DNA of 36,781 nt. Origin: Mycolicibacterium canariasense (lineage in GTDB: Bacteria; Actinomycetota; Actinomycetes; Mycobacteriales; Mycobacteriaceae). The position numbers and the translations under genes are program-made. The stretch is from contig NZ_LQOL01000030.1 of assembly GCF_002101555.1 (NCBI RefSeq), positions 1 through 36,781 of the forward strand. The letters run 5' to 3'. Shown piece after piece: positions 7,749-19,522 of this stretch (positions are counted from its first letter, which is position 1; each line of letters begins with the position of its first letter). Below the pieces are notes generated by a model, which did not search any database, had not been told where the DNA came from, and was given only the letters and a program-made list of their open reading frames with translations.

Positions 7749-8933
7749 ATGAAGATGTCAGCGCTGCTATCCCGTAATGCCAGCTCAAAGCCGGGCGTCA
7801 TCGGTACCGCCCGCGTTGATCGCGACATCGACCGCCTTCTGCGCCGCGTCGGGCCCGGGGACGTCGTCGTCCTCGACGCTCTCGATCTGGACCGGATCAC
7901 CGCCGACGCGCTCGTCGAGGCGGGAGTGTCCGCGGTGGTCAACGCATCCCCGTCCATCTCGGGTCGCTACCCCAACCTGGGGCCGGAGGTGTTGGTGGCC
8001 AACGGCATCGTGCTGATCGACGAAGCCGGGCCCGAGGTCTTCAAGAAGGTCAAGGACGGCGCCAGGGTCCGGGTCAACAACGGTGGCGTCTACTCCGGTG
8101 ACCGCAGGATCGCACACGGAACCGAGCGCAACGACCTCGAAATCCACGAGCTCATGGTGGAAGCCAAGAGCGGGCTGGTGGCTCATCTGGAAGCCTTCGC
8201 GGGCAACACCATCGAGTTCATCCGCAGTGAAAGCCCGCTGCTGATCGACGGGATGGGCATCCCCGACATCGACGTCGACATGGACCGCAGGCACGTGGTC
8301 GTCGTCGCGGAGGGCTCGGCGGCCGCCGACGACCTCAAGGCGCTCAAGCCGTTCATCAAGGAGTACCAGCCGGTGCTGGTCGGCGTGGGCACCGGCGCCG
8401 ACATCCTGCGCAAGGCCGGCTACCGACCGGCGCTGATCGTCGGCGATCCCGGGGTCATCAGCAGCGACGCGCTGCGGTGCGGCGCCCAGGTGGTGCTGCC
8501 CGCCGACGCCGACGGTCACGCCCCCGGCCTGGAACGGATCCAGGACCTCGGAGTCGGCGCGATGACCTTCCCGGCCGCCGGATCGGCCGCCGACCTGGCC
8601 TTGCTGCTGTGCCACCACCACGGCGCCGCGCTCATCGTCACCGCCGGGCACAGCGCCACCATCGAGGAATTCTTCGACCGCACCCGGCAGCAGAGCAACC
8701 CGTCGACGTTCCTCACCCGGCTCAAGGTGGGCGAGAAGCTGGTCGACGCCAAGGCCGTGGCCACCCTGTACCGCAGCCGCATCTCCGGGGGCGCCATCGC
8801 CCTGCTGGTGCTGGCCATGCTGATCGCCGTGATCGTCGCGCTGTGGGTATCGCGCACCGACGCCGTGGTGCTCGACTGGGTGGCCGAGTACTGGAACCGC
8901 TTCCTGCTCTGGGTTCAGGGCTTGGTGACCTAA
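7749..8933 (+). CDS. steA: SteA-like cell-division membrane protein (Rv1697 homologue)
   Basis: A 394-residue protein (393 in M. tuberculosis Rv1697). A large cytoplasmic part resembles thiamine-pyrophosphokinase-like folds, with G-V-G-T-G-A-D-I-L and A-L-I-V-G-D-P-G-V-I near residues 215-245. One transmembrane segment lies near the C-terminus (about 347-367, A-I-A-L-L-V-L-A-M-L). In Corynebacterium glutamicum SteA localises to the division ring and works with SteB to control the peptidoglycan hydrolase RipA. The adjacent gene here is the SteB homologue. The ATG at 7749 is preferred; an in-frame ATG at 7677 would add 24 residues but has no better ribosome site. Confidence 0.85.
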   Translation: MKMSALLSRNASSKPGVIGTARVDRDIDRLLRRVGPGDVVVLDALDLDRITADALVEAGVSAVVNASPSISGRYPNLGPEVLVANGIVLIDEAGPEVFKKVKDGARVRVNNGGVYSGDRRIAHGTERNDLEIHELMVEAKSGLVAHLEAFAGNTIEFIRSESPLLIDGMGIPDIDVDMDRRHVVVVAEGSAAADDLKALKPFIKEYQPVLVGVGTGADILRKAGYRPALIVGDPGVISSDALRCGAQVVLPADADGHAPGLERIQDLGVGAMTFPAAGSAADLALLLCHHHGAALIVTAGHSATIEEFFDRTRQQSNPSTFLTRLKVGEKLVDAKAVATLYRSRISGGAIALLVLAMLIAVIVALWVSRTDAVVLDWVAEYWNRFLLWVQGLVT

Positions 8934-8955
8934 TAGTGCCGGCAAGGGGTGCTGC

Positions 8956-9888
8956 ATGATTTCACTTCGCTCGCATGCGATTTCGCTGGCCGCGGTGTTC
9001 CTGGCCCTGGCCGTCGGGGTGGTGCTGGGATCCGGGCTGCTGTCGGACACCGTGCTGTCCGGGTTGCGCAAGGACAAGGCCGATCTGCACCAGCAGATCA
9101 ACACGCTGACCGACGACAAGAACGCGCTCAACGAAAAGCTCTCGGCAGCGGGCGAATTCGACAGCATGATGGCACCCAGAATCCTGCGCGACACCCTCGG
9201 CGGCAAGTCGGTGGTCATCTTCCGCACCCCGGACGCCGCCGACGACGACGTCGATTCGGTCACCCGGCTGGCCACCCAGGGCGGGGCGACCGTCACCGGC
9301 ACCATCTCGCTGACCCCGCAGTTCGTCGACGCCAACTCCTCGGAAAAGCTGCTCTCCGTGGTGAACTCGCCCATCCTGCCGGCCGGCCGCCAGCTGTCCA
9401 CCAAATCGGTGGACCAGGGCTCGCAGGCCGGGGACCTGCTCGGCATCGCGTTGCTCAGCGGCAGGGAACCCGCCGTGGCCGACGATCAGCGCGACACCGT
9501 GCTGGCCGCGCTGCGTGAGACCGGTTTCATCTCCTACGACGCCGAGCGGGTCGGCGCGGCCAACACCGCGGTCATCGTGACCGGCGGCAACCTCGGTGAC
9601 GACGCGGGCAACCGCGGCTCGACGGTGGCCCGCTTCGCCGCCGCCCTGGCGCCGCACGGCGCGGGCACCGTGCTGGCCGGCCGTGACGGCTCGGCGACCG
9701 GTACCGCCGCGGTGGCGGTGACCCGCTCCGACCCCGCCCTGTCCTCCGCGGTGACCACCGTCGACGACGTCGACGCGCAGTCCGGCCGGATCACCAGCGT
9801 GCTGGCGCTCGCCGACCTGGTGCGGGGCGGCAAGCCGGGACAGTTCGGCATCGGGCAGGGTGCGTCCTCGGTGACCGTCCCGCAGTGA
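8956..9888 (+). CDS. mctB: SteB/MctB envelope protein (Rv1698 homologue)
   Basis: A 310-residue protein with an N-terminal signal-anchor (about residues 8-29, I-S-L-A-A-V-F-L-A-L-A-V-G-V-V-L) and a short coiled coil (about 38-63), then a periplasmic domain rich in Ala, Gly, Asp and Thr. It belongs to the family named copper transporter MctB in M. tuberculosis, where Rv1698 affects copper resistance. In C. glutamicum the same family is SteB, partner of SteA in septal wall remodelling. The steA-steB pairing here favours the division role without excluding the other. AAGGGG precedes the ATG by six bases. The stop codon falls inside a short tandem repeat. Confidence 0.86.
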   Translation: MISLRSHAISLAAVFLALAVGVVLGSGLLSDTVLSGLRKDKADLHQQINTLTDDKNALNEKLSAAGEFDSMMAPRILRDTLGGKSVVIFRTPDAADDDVDSVTRLATQGGATVTGTISLTPQFVDANSSEKLLSVVNSPILPAGRQLSTKSVDQGSQAGDLLGIALLSGREPAVADDQRDTVLAALRETGFISYDAERVGAANTAVIVTGGNLGDDAGNRGSTVARFAAALAPHGAGTVLAGRDGSATGTAAVAVTRSDPALSSAVTTVDDVDAQSGRITSVLALADLVRGGKPGQFGIGQGASSVTVPQ

Positions 9889-9902
9889 CCGTCCCGCAGT
9901 GA
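9871..9902 (+). repeat. 14-bp tandem duplication across the mctB stop codon
   Basis: GTGACCGTCCCGCA occurs at 9871-9884 and again at 9885-9898, followed by GTGA. The in-frame stop is the TGA at 9886-9888 at the head of the second copy. The unit is not a multiple of three, so a slippage event here would change the C-terminus by a few residues only. Confidence 0.85.
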
Positions 9903-9961
9903 AACCACCCGAGTAATCGCCCTCCATCGGCGCGCCAGCGACAGCTTGTCGGGGTCGGTGT

Positions 9962-12379
<2,418 letters not shown>

Positions 12380-12383
<4 letters not shown>

Positions 12384-13327
12384 CCACGGCTGTCGGCGCC
12401 GTCGACCACCAGGTGCGGGGTTATCTCGATCACCTGGTCATCGAGCGCGGCGTGGCAGCCAACACCATCAGTTCCTATCGGCGCGACCTGCGCCGCTACA
12501 CCGAGCACCTCACCGAACGCGGTATCACCGATCTGCGTGACGCATCGGAGTCCGATGTCAGCGAGTTCCTCGTCGCGCTGCGCCAGGGCGACCCGGACAC
12601 CGGCGCGGCGGCCCTGTCCGCGGTGTCGGCCGCCCGGGCGCTGGTCGCCGTGCGGGGGCTGCACAAATTCCTGACCGCCGAGGGCATCGTCGACGTCGAC
12701 GTGGCCCGCGAGGTGAAACCGGCGACGCCCTCGCGCCGACTGCCCAAGAGCCTGACCGTCGACGAGGTGGTCGCGCTGCTGGAGGCCGCCGGCGGTGACC
12801 GCGAATCGGACGGGCCGCTGAGCCTGCGCAATCGCGCGCTGCTGGAGGTGCTGTACTCGACCGGCGCCCGCATCTCCGAGGCCGTCGGGCTGGACATCGA
12901 CGACGTCGACACCACGTCGCGGTCGGTGCTGCTGCGCGGTAAAGGCGGCAAGCAGCGGCTGGTCCCGATCGGCCGGCCCGCCGTCGCGGCGCTGGACACC
13001 TACCTGGTGCGAGGGCGTCCCGACCTGGCCCGCCGAGGGAAGGGGACGCCGGCCATCTTCCTCAACGCCCGCGGCGGCCGGCTGTCCCGGCAGAGCGCCT
13101 GGCAAGTGCTGCAGGACGCCGCCGAGCACGCCGGGATCACCGCCGCGGTGTCACCGCACACCATGCGGCATTCGTTCGCCACCCACCTGCTCGAGGGCGG
13201 GGCGGACGTGCGCGTCGTGCAGGAACTGCTGGGGCACTCCTCGGTGACCACCACGCAGATCTACACGCTGGTGACGGTCAACGCGTTGCGTGAGGTGTGG
13301 GCGGGCGCCCACCCGCGCGCCCTCTAG
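12380..13327 (+). CDS. xerD: Tyrosine recombinase XerD
   Basis: A 315-residue recombinase (311 in M. tuberculosis) that with XerC resolves chromosome dimers at dif. The N-terminal SAM-like core-binding domain covers about 8-95. The catalytic domain shows the first Arg in G-A-R-I-S-E near 163, Lys in [25 protein letters not shown] and the nucleophile Tyr in T-Q-I-Y-T. The start is GTG overlapping the Nudix stop. Its place in the core operon and its full length distinguish it from the element integrase at 21.7 kb. Confidence 0.95.
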
Positions 13328-13369
13328 TCGTCCGGTCATGCTTCGGTAAATACTTGCGGCGCAACAAGA

Positions 13370-14128
13370 TCAGCGATCCTCTGCGGCAGCACCCCGATAG
13401 CGCGACTCCAGCACCAGGTCGGGCAGCAGCGTCTGGTACTCGGCGTGGGTGTGGTGCTCGACGGTCTCCCACAGCGAGCCCTGGTGCTCCTTCATGTACG
13501 CCCGGTATTTCGGCGCACCGGGCAGCTTGACGTTGTCGGCGACGACGATCGATCCGGAATGCAGCCAGCCCCGGTCCAGGATGCTCTGCAGGTCGGTGAG
13601 GTAGGCGGCCTTGTCGTGGTCGATGAAGACGAAATCGAGGGATCCCGGCGCGAAGCCGAGGGTGTCCAGGGTGGTGCCGCCGTCACCGAGGGTGCCCACG
13701 ACGCAGGTGAGGCGGTCACCGACGCCGGCGTGCGCCCAGATCCGGCGGGCGATGTCGGCATTGGCCGCGGACAGCTCCACGGAGAACACCCGGGCCGCCG
13801 GGGCGGCGCGGGCGATGCGCAGGGCGCTGTACCCGCAGTAGGTGCCCAGCTCGAGCGCCACCGCGGGGTTGGCCCGCTGGACGGCGGCGTCGAGCAGCAG
13901 GCCTTTCTCGTCACCGACGTTGATGAGAAAGGACTGCTCGTAGGCGAACCGGTCGATCGTGGCCAGCACGTCGTCGATGTCGCCGCGGCGGGACTCGCGC
14001 AACACGTATTCGGCGGCCGCCGCCTCCCGTCCGTCACCGATCTGACCGGTTTTGCTGATGTTGCGGGAGCCCCAGGCCAGTCGCACGAACGACCAGCGCA
14101 GAAACGGGGCACGCCGTGTGAGACCCAT
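13370..14128 (-). CDS. Class I SAM-dependent O-methyltransferase (Rv1703c homologue)
   Basis: A 252-residue methyltransferase of the catechol-O-methyltransferase type. After an N-terminal helical part (1-60) come the AdoMet motif V-A-L-E-L-G-T-Y-C-G-Y-S-A-L-R near 89-105, an acidic V-F-S-V-E at the end of beta 2, and the metal-site motif F-V-F-I-D-H-D-K near 170-177 with V-V-A-D-N later, as in COMT. The M. tuberculosis counterpart Rv1703c is annotated as a catechol O-methyltransferase. The true substrate is not known to me. It is encoded opposite to its neighbours and diverges from parA. Confidence 0.88.
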   Translation of the reverse strand: MGLTRRAPFLRWSFVRLAWGSRNISKTGQIGDGREAAAAEYVLRESRRGDIDDVLATIDRFAYEQSFLINVGDEKGLLLDAAVQRANPAVALELGTYCGYSALRIARAAPAARVFSVELSAANADIARRIWAHAGVGDRLTCVVGTLGDGGTTLDTLGFAPGSLDFVFIDHDKAAYLTDLQSILDRGWLHSGSIVVADNVKLPGAPKYRAYMKEHQGSLWETVEHHTHAEYQTLLPDLVLESRYRGAAAEDR

Positions 14129-14177
14129 ATCGCGACCTTACCCAGCGGGTCTGCCGTGCCAGGCCCGACTCCACGGC

Positions 14178-14183
14178 TAGACT
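14178..14183 (+). promoter_or_regulatory. -10 element of the parA-scpAB-rluB-cmk-der operon
   Basis: TAGACT fits the mycobacterial TAnnnT consensus. It is the only good -10 match in the 89-bp gap between the divergent methyltransferase and parA. A start 7-9 bases later would fall at 14190-14192, on the ATG of a nine-codon upstream ORF. No clear -35 is seen. Confidence 0.5.
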
Positions 14184-14191
14184 CTGCTGCG

Positions 14192-14221
14192 ATGTTCGCC
14201 GAGGAGGGAGGGGCCGGATGA
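14192..14221 (+). CDS. Possible leaderless nine-codon upstream ORF coupled to parA
   Basis: ATG at 14192 opens a nine-residue frame (M-F-A-E-E-G-G-A-G) that stops at TGA 14219-14221, overlapping the parA ATG by four bases (ATGA). The candidate -10 at 14178-14183 would start transcription at or next to this ATG, so the mRNA could be leaderless. Its last codons contain the GGAGGGAGGGG that would serve as the parA ribosome site. Leaderless short ORFs are common in mycobacteria, but only geometry supports this one. Confidence 0.35.
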   Translation: MFAEEGGAG

Positions 14222-15099
14222 GCGACGACGGCAGCCTCCACCTCGGAATCGAACCCCAACCCGAGGTCGGCCTCACCGGCCGGCCCGCCCGCGACATCCC
14301 CGAACCGGCTCCGCGGTCCAGCCACGGCCCCGCCAAGGTGATCGCGATGTGCAACCAGAAGGGCGGCGTCGGCAAGACCACCTCGACCATCAACCTGGGT
14401 GCCAGCCTGGCCGAGTACGGCCGGCGGGTGCTCCTGGTCGACCTGGACCCGCAGGGCGCACTGTCTGCCGGTCTGGGGGTCCCGCATTACGAGTTGGACA
14501 ACACCGTGCACAACCTGCTGGTCGAGCCGCGGGTGTCGATCGACCAGGTGCTCATCAAGACCCGGGTCAGCGGGCTGGACCTGGTGCCCAGCAATATCGA
14601 CCTGTCGGCGGCGGAGATCCAGCTGGTCAACGAGGTGGGCCGGGAGCAGTCGCTGGCACGGGCGCTCTACCCGGTGCTCGACCGCTACGACTATGTGCTG
14701 ATCGATTGCCAGCCCTCGCTCGGGCTGCTCACCGTCAACGGCCTGGCCTGCGCCGACGGGGTGATCATCCCCACCGAATGCGAGTTCTTCTCGCTGCGCG
14801 GGCTGGCGCTGCTCACCGACACCGTCGACAAGGTGCGCGACCGGCTGAACCCCAAACTCGACATCAGCGGCATCCTGGTGACCCGGTATGACCCCCGCAC
14901 CGTCAACGCGCGCGAGGTGATGGCGCGGGTGGTGGAGCGGTTCGGGGACCTGGTGTTCGACACCGTCATCACCCGCACGGTGCGCTTCCCGGAGACCAGC
15001 GTCGCGGGTGAGCCCATCACCTCGTGGGCACCGAAATCCGGTGGCGCCCAAGCGTATCGGTCATTGGCTCGCGAGGTCATCCACCGGTTCGGTTCGTGA
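14218..15099 (+). CDS. ParA/Soj-family ATPase (Rv1708 homologue)
   Basis: A 293-residue deviant-Walker P-loop ATPase. A disordered Pro-rich N-terminus (1-38) precedes N-Q-K-G-G-V-G-K-T-T at 46-55. L-L-V-D-L-D-P-Q-G is the A' motif, I-D-C-Q-P-S-L-G-L-L the Walker B region, and P-T-E-C-E-F-F-S-L-R-G the usual switch segment. In M. tuberculosis Rv1708 heads the scpA-scpB operon and is a second, non-oriC ParA-like protein. A role in chromosome or protein positioning is inferred. Its stop overlaps the scpA GTG, which couples it to the condensin subunits. Confidence 0.92.
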   Translation: MSDDGSLHLGIEPQPEVGLTGRPARDIPEPAPRSSHGPAKVIAMCNQKGGVGKTTSTINLGASLAEYGRRVLLVDLDPQGALSAGLGVPHYELDNTVHNLLVEPRVSIDQVLIKTRVSGLDLVPSNIDLSAAEIQLVNEVGREQSLARALYPVLDRYDYVLIDCQPSLGLLTVNGLACADGVIIPTECEFFSLRGLALLTDTVDKVRDRLNPKLDISGILVTRYDPRTVNAREVMARVVERFGDLVFDTVITRTVRFPETSVAGEPITSWAPKSGGAQAYRSLAREVIHRFGS

Positions 15100-15911
15100 G
15101 CGCCGAACCCGAGCCGGCCACCGCGCAGACGGGTTTCCAGGTCCGGCTCAGCAATTTCGAGGGTCCGTTCGACCTGCTGCTGCAGCTGATCTTCGCCCAC
15201 CGCATGGACGTCACCGAGGTCGCCCTGCACCGGGTGACCGACGACTTCATCGCCTACACGAAGGAGATCGGCCGTCAGCTGGAGCTGGACGAAACCACGG
15301 CGTTCCTGGTGATTGCCGCCACACTGCTGGACCTGAAGGCGGCGCGGCTGCTGCCGGCCGGTGAGGTGCAGGACGAGGAGGACCTGGCCCTACTGGAGGT
15401 GCGCGATCTGCTGTTCGCGCGGCTGCTGCAGTACCGGGCGTTCAAGCACGTGGCCGAGATGTTCGCCGAACTGGAGGCCGCCGCGCTGCGTAGCTATCCC
15501 CGTTCGGTGGCCCTGGAACCCCGCTTCGAGGAGCTGTTACCCGAGGTCACCCTCGGTGTGGACGCCCCGCGGTTCGCCGAGATCGCCGCATCCGCGTTCA
15601 CCCCGCGGCCGGTGCCGACGGTGCGGTTGGACCATCTGCACGTCCAGCCGGTGTCGGTGCCCGAGCAGGCGATGCGGCTGATGGGGCTGCTGGAACAGCG
15701 TGGGATCGGCGGATGGTCGTCCTTCGGTGAGCTGGTCGCCGGGTGTGACGTGATGCAGATCGTGGGCAGCTTCCTGGCGCTATTGGAGCTCTACCGGGCC
15801 AGGGCGGTAACATTCGAGCAACCAGAACCGCTTGGTGTGCTCCAGGTTTCGTGGACCGGAGATCGGCCTACCAACGAACACCTCGCCGCCGCAGTGGAAG
15901 AAGACCAATGA
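15096..15911 (+). CDS. scpA: Segregation and condensation protein A
   Basis: A 271-residue kleisin of the SMC condensin complex. The N-terminal domain contains the hallmark F-E-G-P-F-D-L-L-L-Q-L-I at about 21-32 and the A-T-L-L-D-L-K-A-A-R-L-L-P helix near 80. The C-terminal winged-helix part (about 180-250) binds the SMC head. The GTG start shares bases with the parA stop, and an in-frame upstream region belongs to parA. The stop overlaps the scpB start by four bases, so the two partner subunits are made in coupled fashion. Confidence 0.94.
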   Translation: MSAEPEPATAQTGFQVRLSNFEGPFDLLLQLIFAHRMDVTEVALHRVTDDFIAYTKEIGRQLELDETTAFLVIAATLLDLKAARLLPAGEVQDEEDLALLEVRDLLFARLLQYRAFKHVAEMFAELEAAALRSYPRSVALEPRFEELLPEVTLGVDAPRFAEIAASAFTPRPVPTVRLDHLHVQPVSVPEQAMRLMGLLEQRGIGGWSSFGELVAGCDVMQIVGSFLALLELYRARAVTFEQPEPLGVLQVSWTGDRPTNEHLAAAVEEDQ

Positions 15912-16642
15912 CCGACGACATGACCGACACCGAAACGCGTGTCGATCTGGGCACCGAGGTCGCTGAACCGTCCGAACTCGACACCGACCTCAGCCTCGAC
16001 GACCGGTTGCTCGACGATGCCGAACTGCTCGCGGTGCTGGAGGCGCTACTGCTGGTGGTGGACACTCCGGCGCCGGTGGATGCGCTGGCCGCGGCCGTGG
16101 ATCAGTCCGCCGAACGGGTCGAGGCCACGCTGCGGCAGTTGGCCGCCGACCTGACCGCCCGCGACAGCGGGATCGATCTGCGTGAGGCCGGTGGTGGCTG
16201 GCGGATGTATACCCGGGCCCGGTACGCCCCCTACGTGGAACGGTTGTTGCTCGACGGTGCCCGTTCCAAGCTGACCCGGGCGGCGCTGGAGACGCTGGCG
16301 GTGGTGGCCTACCGACAGCCGGTGACCCGTGCGCGGGTCAGTGCGGTGCGCGGTGTCAACGTCGATGCCGTGATGCGCACGCTGCTGGCGCGTGGCCTGA
16401 TCATCGAGGCCGGCACCGATGCCGACAGCGGGGCAGTGACGTTCGCGACCACCGAACTGTTCCTGGAGCGGCTCGGATTGTCCTCACTGGCCGATCTGCC
16501 CGATATCGCGCCGCTGTTGCCCGACGTCGACGTGATCGACGATCTCAGCGAAAACCTCAGCGACGAGCCGAGATTCGCGAAGCTGGATGCGACCGGTTCC
16601 GCGCCTGTGGCGCCACCGGCGATAGATGTAGACAAGGACTGA
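15908..16642 (+). CDS. scpB: Segregation and condensation protein B
   Basis: A 244-residue protein with two winged-helix domains, the partner of ScpA in the SMC complex. A long acidic N-terminal extension (1-36, rich in Asp, Glu and Thr) precedes the first domain (A-L-L-L-V-V-D-T-P-A-P-V-D). The second holds the conserved T-R-A-A-L-E-T-L-A-V-V-A-Y-R-Q-P-V-T-R segment and V-N-V-D-A-V-M-R-T-L-L-A-R-G-L-I near 140-170. A variable acidic tail ends the protein. The ATG overlaps the scpA stop. Confidence 0.94.
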   Translation: MTDDMTDTETRVDLGTEVAEPSELDTDLSLDDRLLDDAELLAVLEALLLVVDTPAPVDALAAAVDQSAERVEATLRQLAADLTARDSGIDLREAGGGWRMYTRARYAPYVERLLLDGARSKLTRAALETLAVVAYRQPVTRARVSAVRGVNVDAVMRTLLARGLIIEAGTDADSGAVTFATTELFLERLGLSSLADLPDIAPLLPDVDVIDDLSENLSDEPRFAKLDATGSAPVAPPAIDVDKD

Positions 16643-16643
16643 T

Positions 16644-17387
16644 ATGACCGAGCCAGAAGGCGTGCGACTGCAGAAGGTGCTGTCGCAGGCCGGGGTCGCC
16701 TCGCGCCGGGTGGCCGAGCGGATGATCACCGACGGCCGGGTCGAGGTGGACGGCCGGATCGTCACCGAACTGGGCACCCGGGTCGACCCGGAGAACGCCG
16801 AGATCCGGGTGGACGGCACGCGCATCCAGTTGAACGAAGACCTGATGTACCTCGCGATCAACAAGGAACGCGGGATGCACTCCACCATGTCCGACGACCG
16901 GGGCCGGCCGTGTGTCGGTGACCTGGTGGAGCACCGGGTGCGGGGCAACAAGCACCTGTTCCACGTCGGTCGGCTGGACGCCGACACCGAAGGGCTGCTG
17001 ATCCTCACCAATGACGGTGAGCTGGCGCACCGGTTGATGCACCCGTCCTACGAGGTGCCCAAGACCTATGTTGCGACGGTGCTGGGCAGCGTCCCGCGCG
17101 GGCTGGGCCGCAAGCTCAAGGACGGCGTGGAGCTCGACGACGGTCCGGCCCACGTCGACGACTTCGCGGTGGTCGACACACTGCCCGGCAAGACTCTGGT
17201 GCGGGTGACCCTGCACGAAGGGCGCAAACGGATCGTGCGCCGGCTGCTGGCGGCGGTCGGTTTCCCGGTGCAGGCATTGGTGCGCACCGATATCGGATCG
17301 GTGAATCTGGGGGAGATGCGGCCGGGCAGTATCCGGGTGTTGACCCGCAAGGAGATCGGTGAGTTGTACAAGGCGGTGGGGATGTGA
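16644..17387 (+). CDS. rluB: Pseudouridine synthase, RluB/RsuA family
   Basis: A 247-residue enzyme that converts specific uridines in rRNA to pseudouridine. The S4 RNA-binding domain lies at about 7-65 ([15 protein letters not shown]), and the catalytic motif [11 protein letters not shown] carries the nucleophile Asp near 112-122. [15 protein letters not shown] marks the end of the catalytic core. It begins one base after the scpB stop. The target site (23S U2605 type) is inferred from the family. Confidence 0.92.
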   Translation: MTEPEGVRLQKVLSQAGVASRRVAERMITDGRVEVDGRIVTELGTRVDPENAEIRVDGTRIQLNEDLMYLAINKERGMHSTMSDDRGRPCVGDLVEHRVRGNKHLFHVGRLDADTEGLLILTNDGELAHRLMHPSYEVPKTYVATVLGSVPRGLGRKLKDGVELDDGPAHVDDFAVVDTLPGKTLVRVTLHEGRKRIVRRLLAAVGFPVQALVRTDIGSVNLGEMRPGSIRVLTRKEIGELYKAVGM

Positions 17388-18070
17388 GTGACGCGCTGAC
17401 GGTGGCCCTGGACGGGCCGGCGGGTACCGGAAAGTCTTCGGTGTCAAGGGGTTTGGCGCACGCACTGAATGCGCGCTACCTGAACACCGGAGCCATGTAC
17501 CGGATTGTCACCCTGGCGGTGCTGCGCGCGGGGGTCGACCTGGCCGACGCCGACGCGGTGGCCAAGGTGGCCGAGGAGGCCGATCTGGCCGTGGGTTACG
17601 ACCCCGATTACGACACCGCTTTCCTTGCCGGCGAAGACGTTTCGGCCGAGATCCGTGGTGACGAGGTGACCGCCGCGGTGTCCGCGGTCTCGGCGATTCC
17701 CGCCGTACGGGCGCGCCTGGTGCAGTTGCAGCGCGAGCTGGCCGCCGGTGAGGAGGCCGTGGTGGTCGAGGGCCGCGATATCGGCACGGTGGTGCTGCCC
17801 GACGCCGACGTGAAGATCTTCTTGACGGCCTCGGCGCAGGAGCGGGCCCGCCGGCGCAACGCGCAGAACGTCGCCAACGGTCTGGCCGACGACTACGACG
17901 CGGTGCTCGCCGACGTGCAGCGGCGCGACCACCTGGACTCCACCCGTGCGGTGTCCCCGCTGCGGGCCGCCGAGGACGCACTGATCGTCGACACCAGTTC
18001 GATGACCGAGTCCGAGGTTGTCACCCATCTGGCCGACCTGGTGGTGCAGCGGGCCGGGGCATACAAATGA
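17384..18070 (+). CDS. cmk: Cytidylate kinase
   Basis: A 228-residue kinase that phosphorylates CMP and dCMP. The P-loop G-P-A-G-T-G-K-S is at 11-18, with Y-L-N-T-G-A-M-Y-R next. The CMP-specific insert (about 65-120) is present, and [16 protein letters not shown] and the R-R-D-H-L-D-S-T-R lid motif are intact. The GTG start overlaps the rluB stop, and its own stop overlaps der by four bases. The cmk-der pairing is widespread in actinobacteria. Confidence 0.95.
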   Translation: MSDALTVALDGPAGTGKSSVSRGLAHALNARYLNTGAMYRIVTLAVLRAGVDLADADAVAKVAEEADLAVGYDPDYDTAFLAGEDVSAEIRGDEVTAAVSAVSAIPAVRARLVQLQRELAAGEEAVVVEGRDIGTVVLPDADVKIFLTASAQERARRRNAQNVANGLADDYDAVLADVQRRDHLDSTRAVSPLRAAEDALIVDTSSMTESEVVTHLADLVVQRAGAYK

Positions 18071-19497
18071 CCGACATCGAATCCGGTTCGTCATCGGATG
18101 GCACCTGGTCCGATGAGAGTGACTGGGAGATCGGCTTCGTCGACGACGAGGCCGGTGAAGCCGAGGCCGCCGCGCCGCCCCCGGTGATCGCCGTCGTCGG
18201 CCGACCCAACGTCGGCAAGTCGACTCTGGTGAACCGCATCCTGGGCCGCCGCGAGGCCGTCGTGCAGGACATCCCCGGGGTCACCCGCGACCGGGTGTCC
18301 TATGACGCCAACTGGCTGGGCCGGCGTTTCGTGGTGCAGGACACCGGCGGTTGGGAACCCGACGCCAAGGGACTGCAGCAGAAGGTTGCCGAGCAGGCGT
18401 CGGTGGCGATGCAGACCGCGGACGCGATCATCATGGTGGTCGACGCCGTCGTCGGGGCGACCACGGCCGACGAGGCGGCGGCCAAACGGCTGCAGCGCTC
18501 CGGCAAGCCGGTGTACCTGGCGGCCAACAAGGTCGACAACGATCGCACCGAAGCCGAGGCGGCCACGCTGTGGTCACTCGGGCTGGGGGAGCCGCACCCG
18601 ATCAGCGCCATGCACGGGCGCGGGGTGGCCGACCTGCTGGACCTGGTGACCGCGGACCTGCCCGAGATCTCCGAGGTGCGCGGCGGGCCCGGCGGTCCGC
18701 GCCGCGTCGCCCTGGTCGGCAAGCCCAACGTCGGCAAGAGTTCGCTGCTGAACCGGCTGGCCGGTGACGAGCGCTCGGTGGTGCACGACCAGGCGGGCAC
18801 CACCGTCGACCCGGTGGACTCGTTGATCGAATTAGATGGCAAGCCTTGGCGTTTCGTGGACACCGCGGGACTGCGGCGGAAGGTCGGCCAGGCCAGCGGG
18901 CACGAGTTCTACGCCTCGGTGCGCACCCACAGCGCCATCGACGCCGCCGAAGTGGTCATGGTGCTCATCGACGGATCGCAGCCGATCACCGAACAGGACC
19001 TGCGGGTGCTGTCCATGGTGATCGAGGCGGGCCGGGCGCTGGTGCTGGTGTTCAACAAGTGGGATCTGGTCGACGAGGACCGCCGGTACCTGCTGGACCG
19101 CGAGATCGACCGTGAGCTGGTGCAGGTCCAGTGGGCGCCACGGGTCAACATCTCGGCCACCACGGGCCGTGCGGTACAGAAACTCGTTCCCGCCCTGGAG
19201 AAGTCGCTGGCGTCGTGGGATACCCGCATTCCCACCGGCCGGCTCAACACCTTCATCAAGGAGATCGTGGCCGCCACCCCACCGCCGGTGCGCGGCGGGA
19301 AGCAGCCACGCATCCTGTTCGCGACCCAGGCCGCCACCCGCCCGCCGACGTTCGTGTTGTTCACCACCGGCTTCCTGGAGGCCGGGTATCGCCGGTTCCT
19401 GGAGCGCAGGCTGCGCGAGACCTTCGGGTTCGAAGGCAGCCCGGTGCGGATCAACGTCCGGGTGCGAGAGAAACGCGGTCCGGTCAAACGCCGCTGA
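18067..19497 (+). CDS. der: Ribosome biogenesis GTPase Der (EngA)
   Basis: A 476-residue GTPase needed for 50S assembly, with two tandem G domains. G1 of domain one is G-R-P-N-V-G-K-S at 45-52, after an acidic N-terminal extension of about 38 residues (common in mycobacteria). G1 of domain two is G-K-P-N-V-G-K-S near 218-225. Both switch regions and the N-K-x-D motifs (A-N-K-V-D; F-N-K-W-D) are present, and the C-terminal KH-like domain ends in K-R-G-P-V-K-R-R. It is the last gene of the parA-scpAB-rluB-cmk-der operon. Confidence 0.96.
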   Translation: MTDIESGSSSDGTWSDESDWEIGFVDDEAGEAEAAAPPPVIAVVGRPNVGKSTLVNRILGRREAVVQDIPGVTRDRVSYDANWLGRRFVVQDTGGWEPDAKGLQQKVAEQASVAMQTADAIIMVVDAVVGATTADEAAAKRLQRSGKPVYLAANKVDNDRTEAEAATLWSLGLGEPHPISAMHGRGVADLLDLVTADLPEISEVRGGPGGPRRVALVGKPNVGKSSLLNRLAGDERSVVHDQAGTTVDPVDSLIELDGKPWRFVDTAGLRRKVGQASGHEFYASVRTHSAIDAAEVVMVLIDGSQPITEQDLRVLSMVIEAGRALVLVFNKWDLVDEDRRYLLDREIDRELVQVQWAPRVNISATTGRAVQKLVPALEKSLASWDTRIPTGRLNTFIKEIVAATPPPVRGGKQPRILFATQAATRPPTFVLFTTGFLEAGYRRFLERRLRETFGFEGSPVRINVRVREKRGPVKRR

Positions 19498-19522
19498 CGG
19501 TGCCCTGAGTAGGGTTGCCCGA

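Noticed and set aside
7785..9446. Long minus-strand frame opposite steA and mctB
   Set aside because: It spans two genes with family matches on the other strand, and its translation shows no domain.
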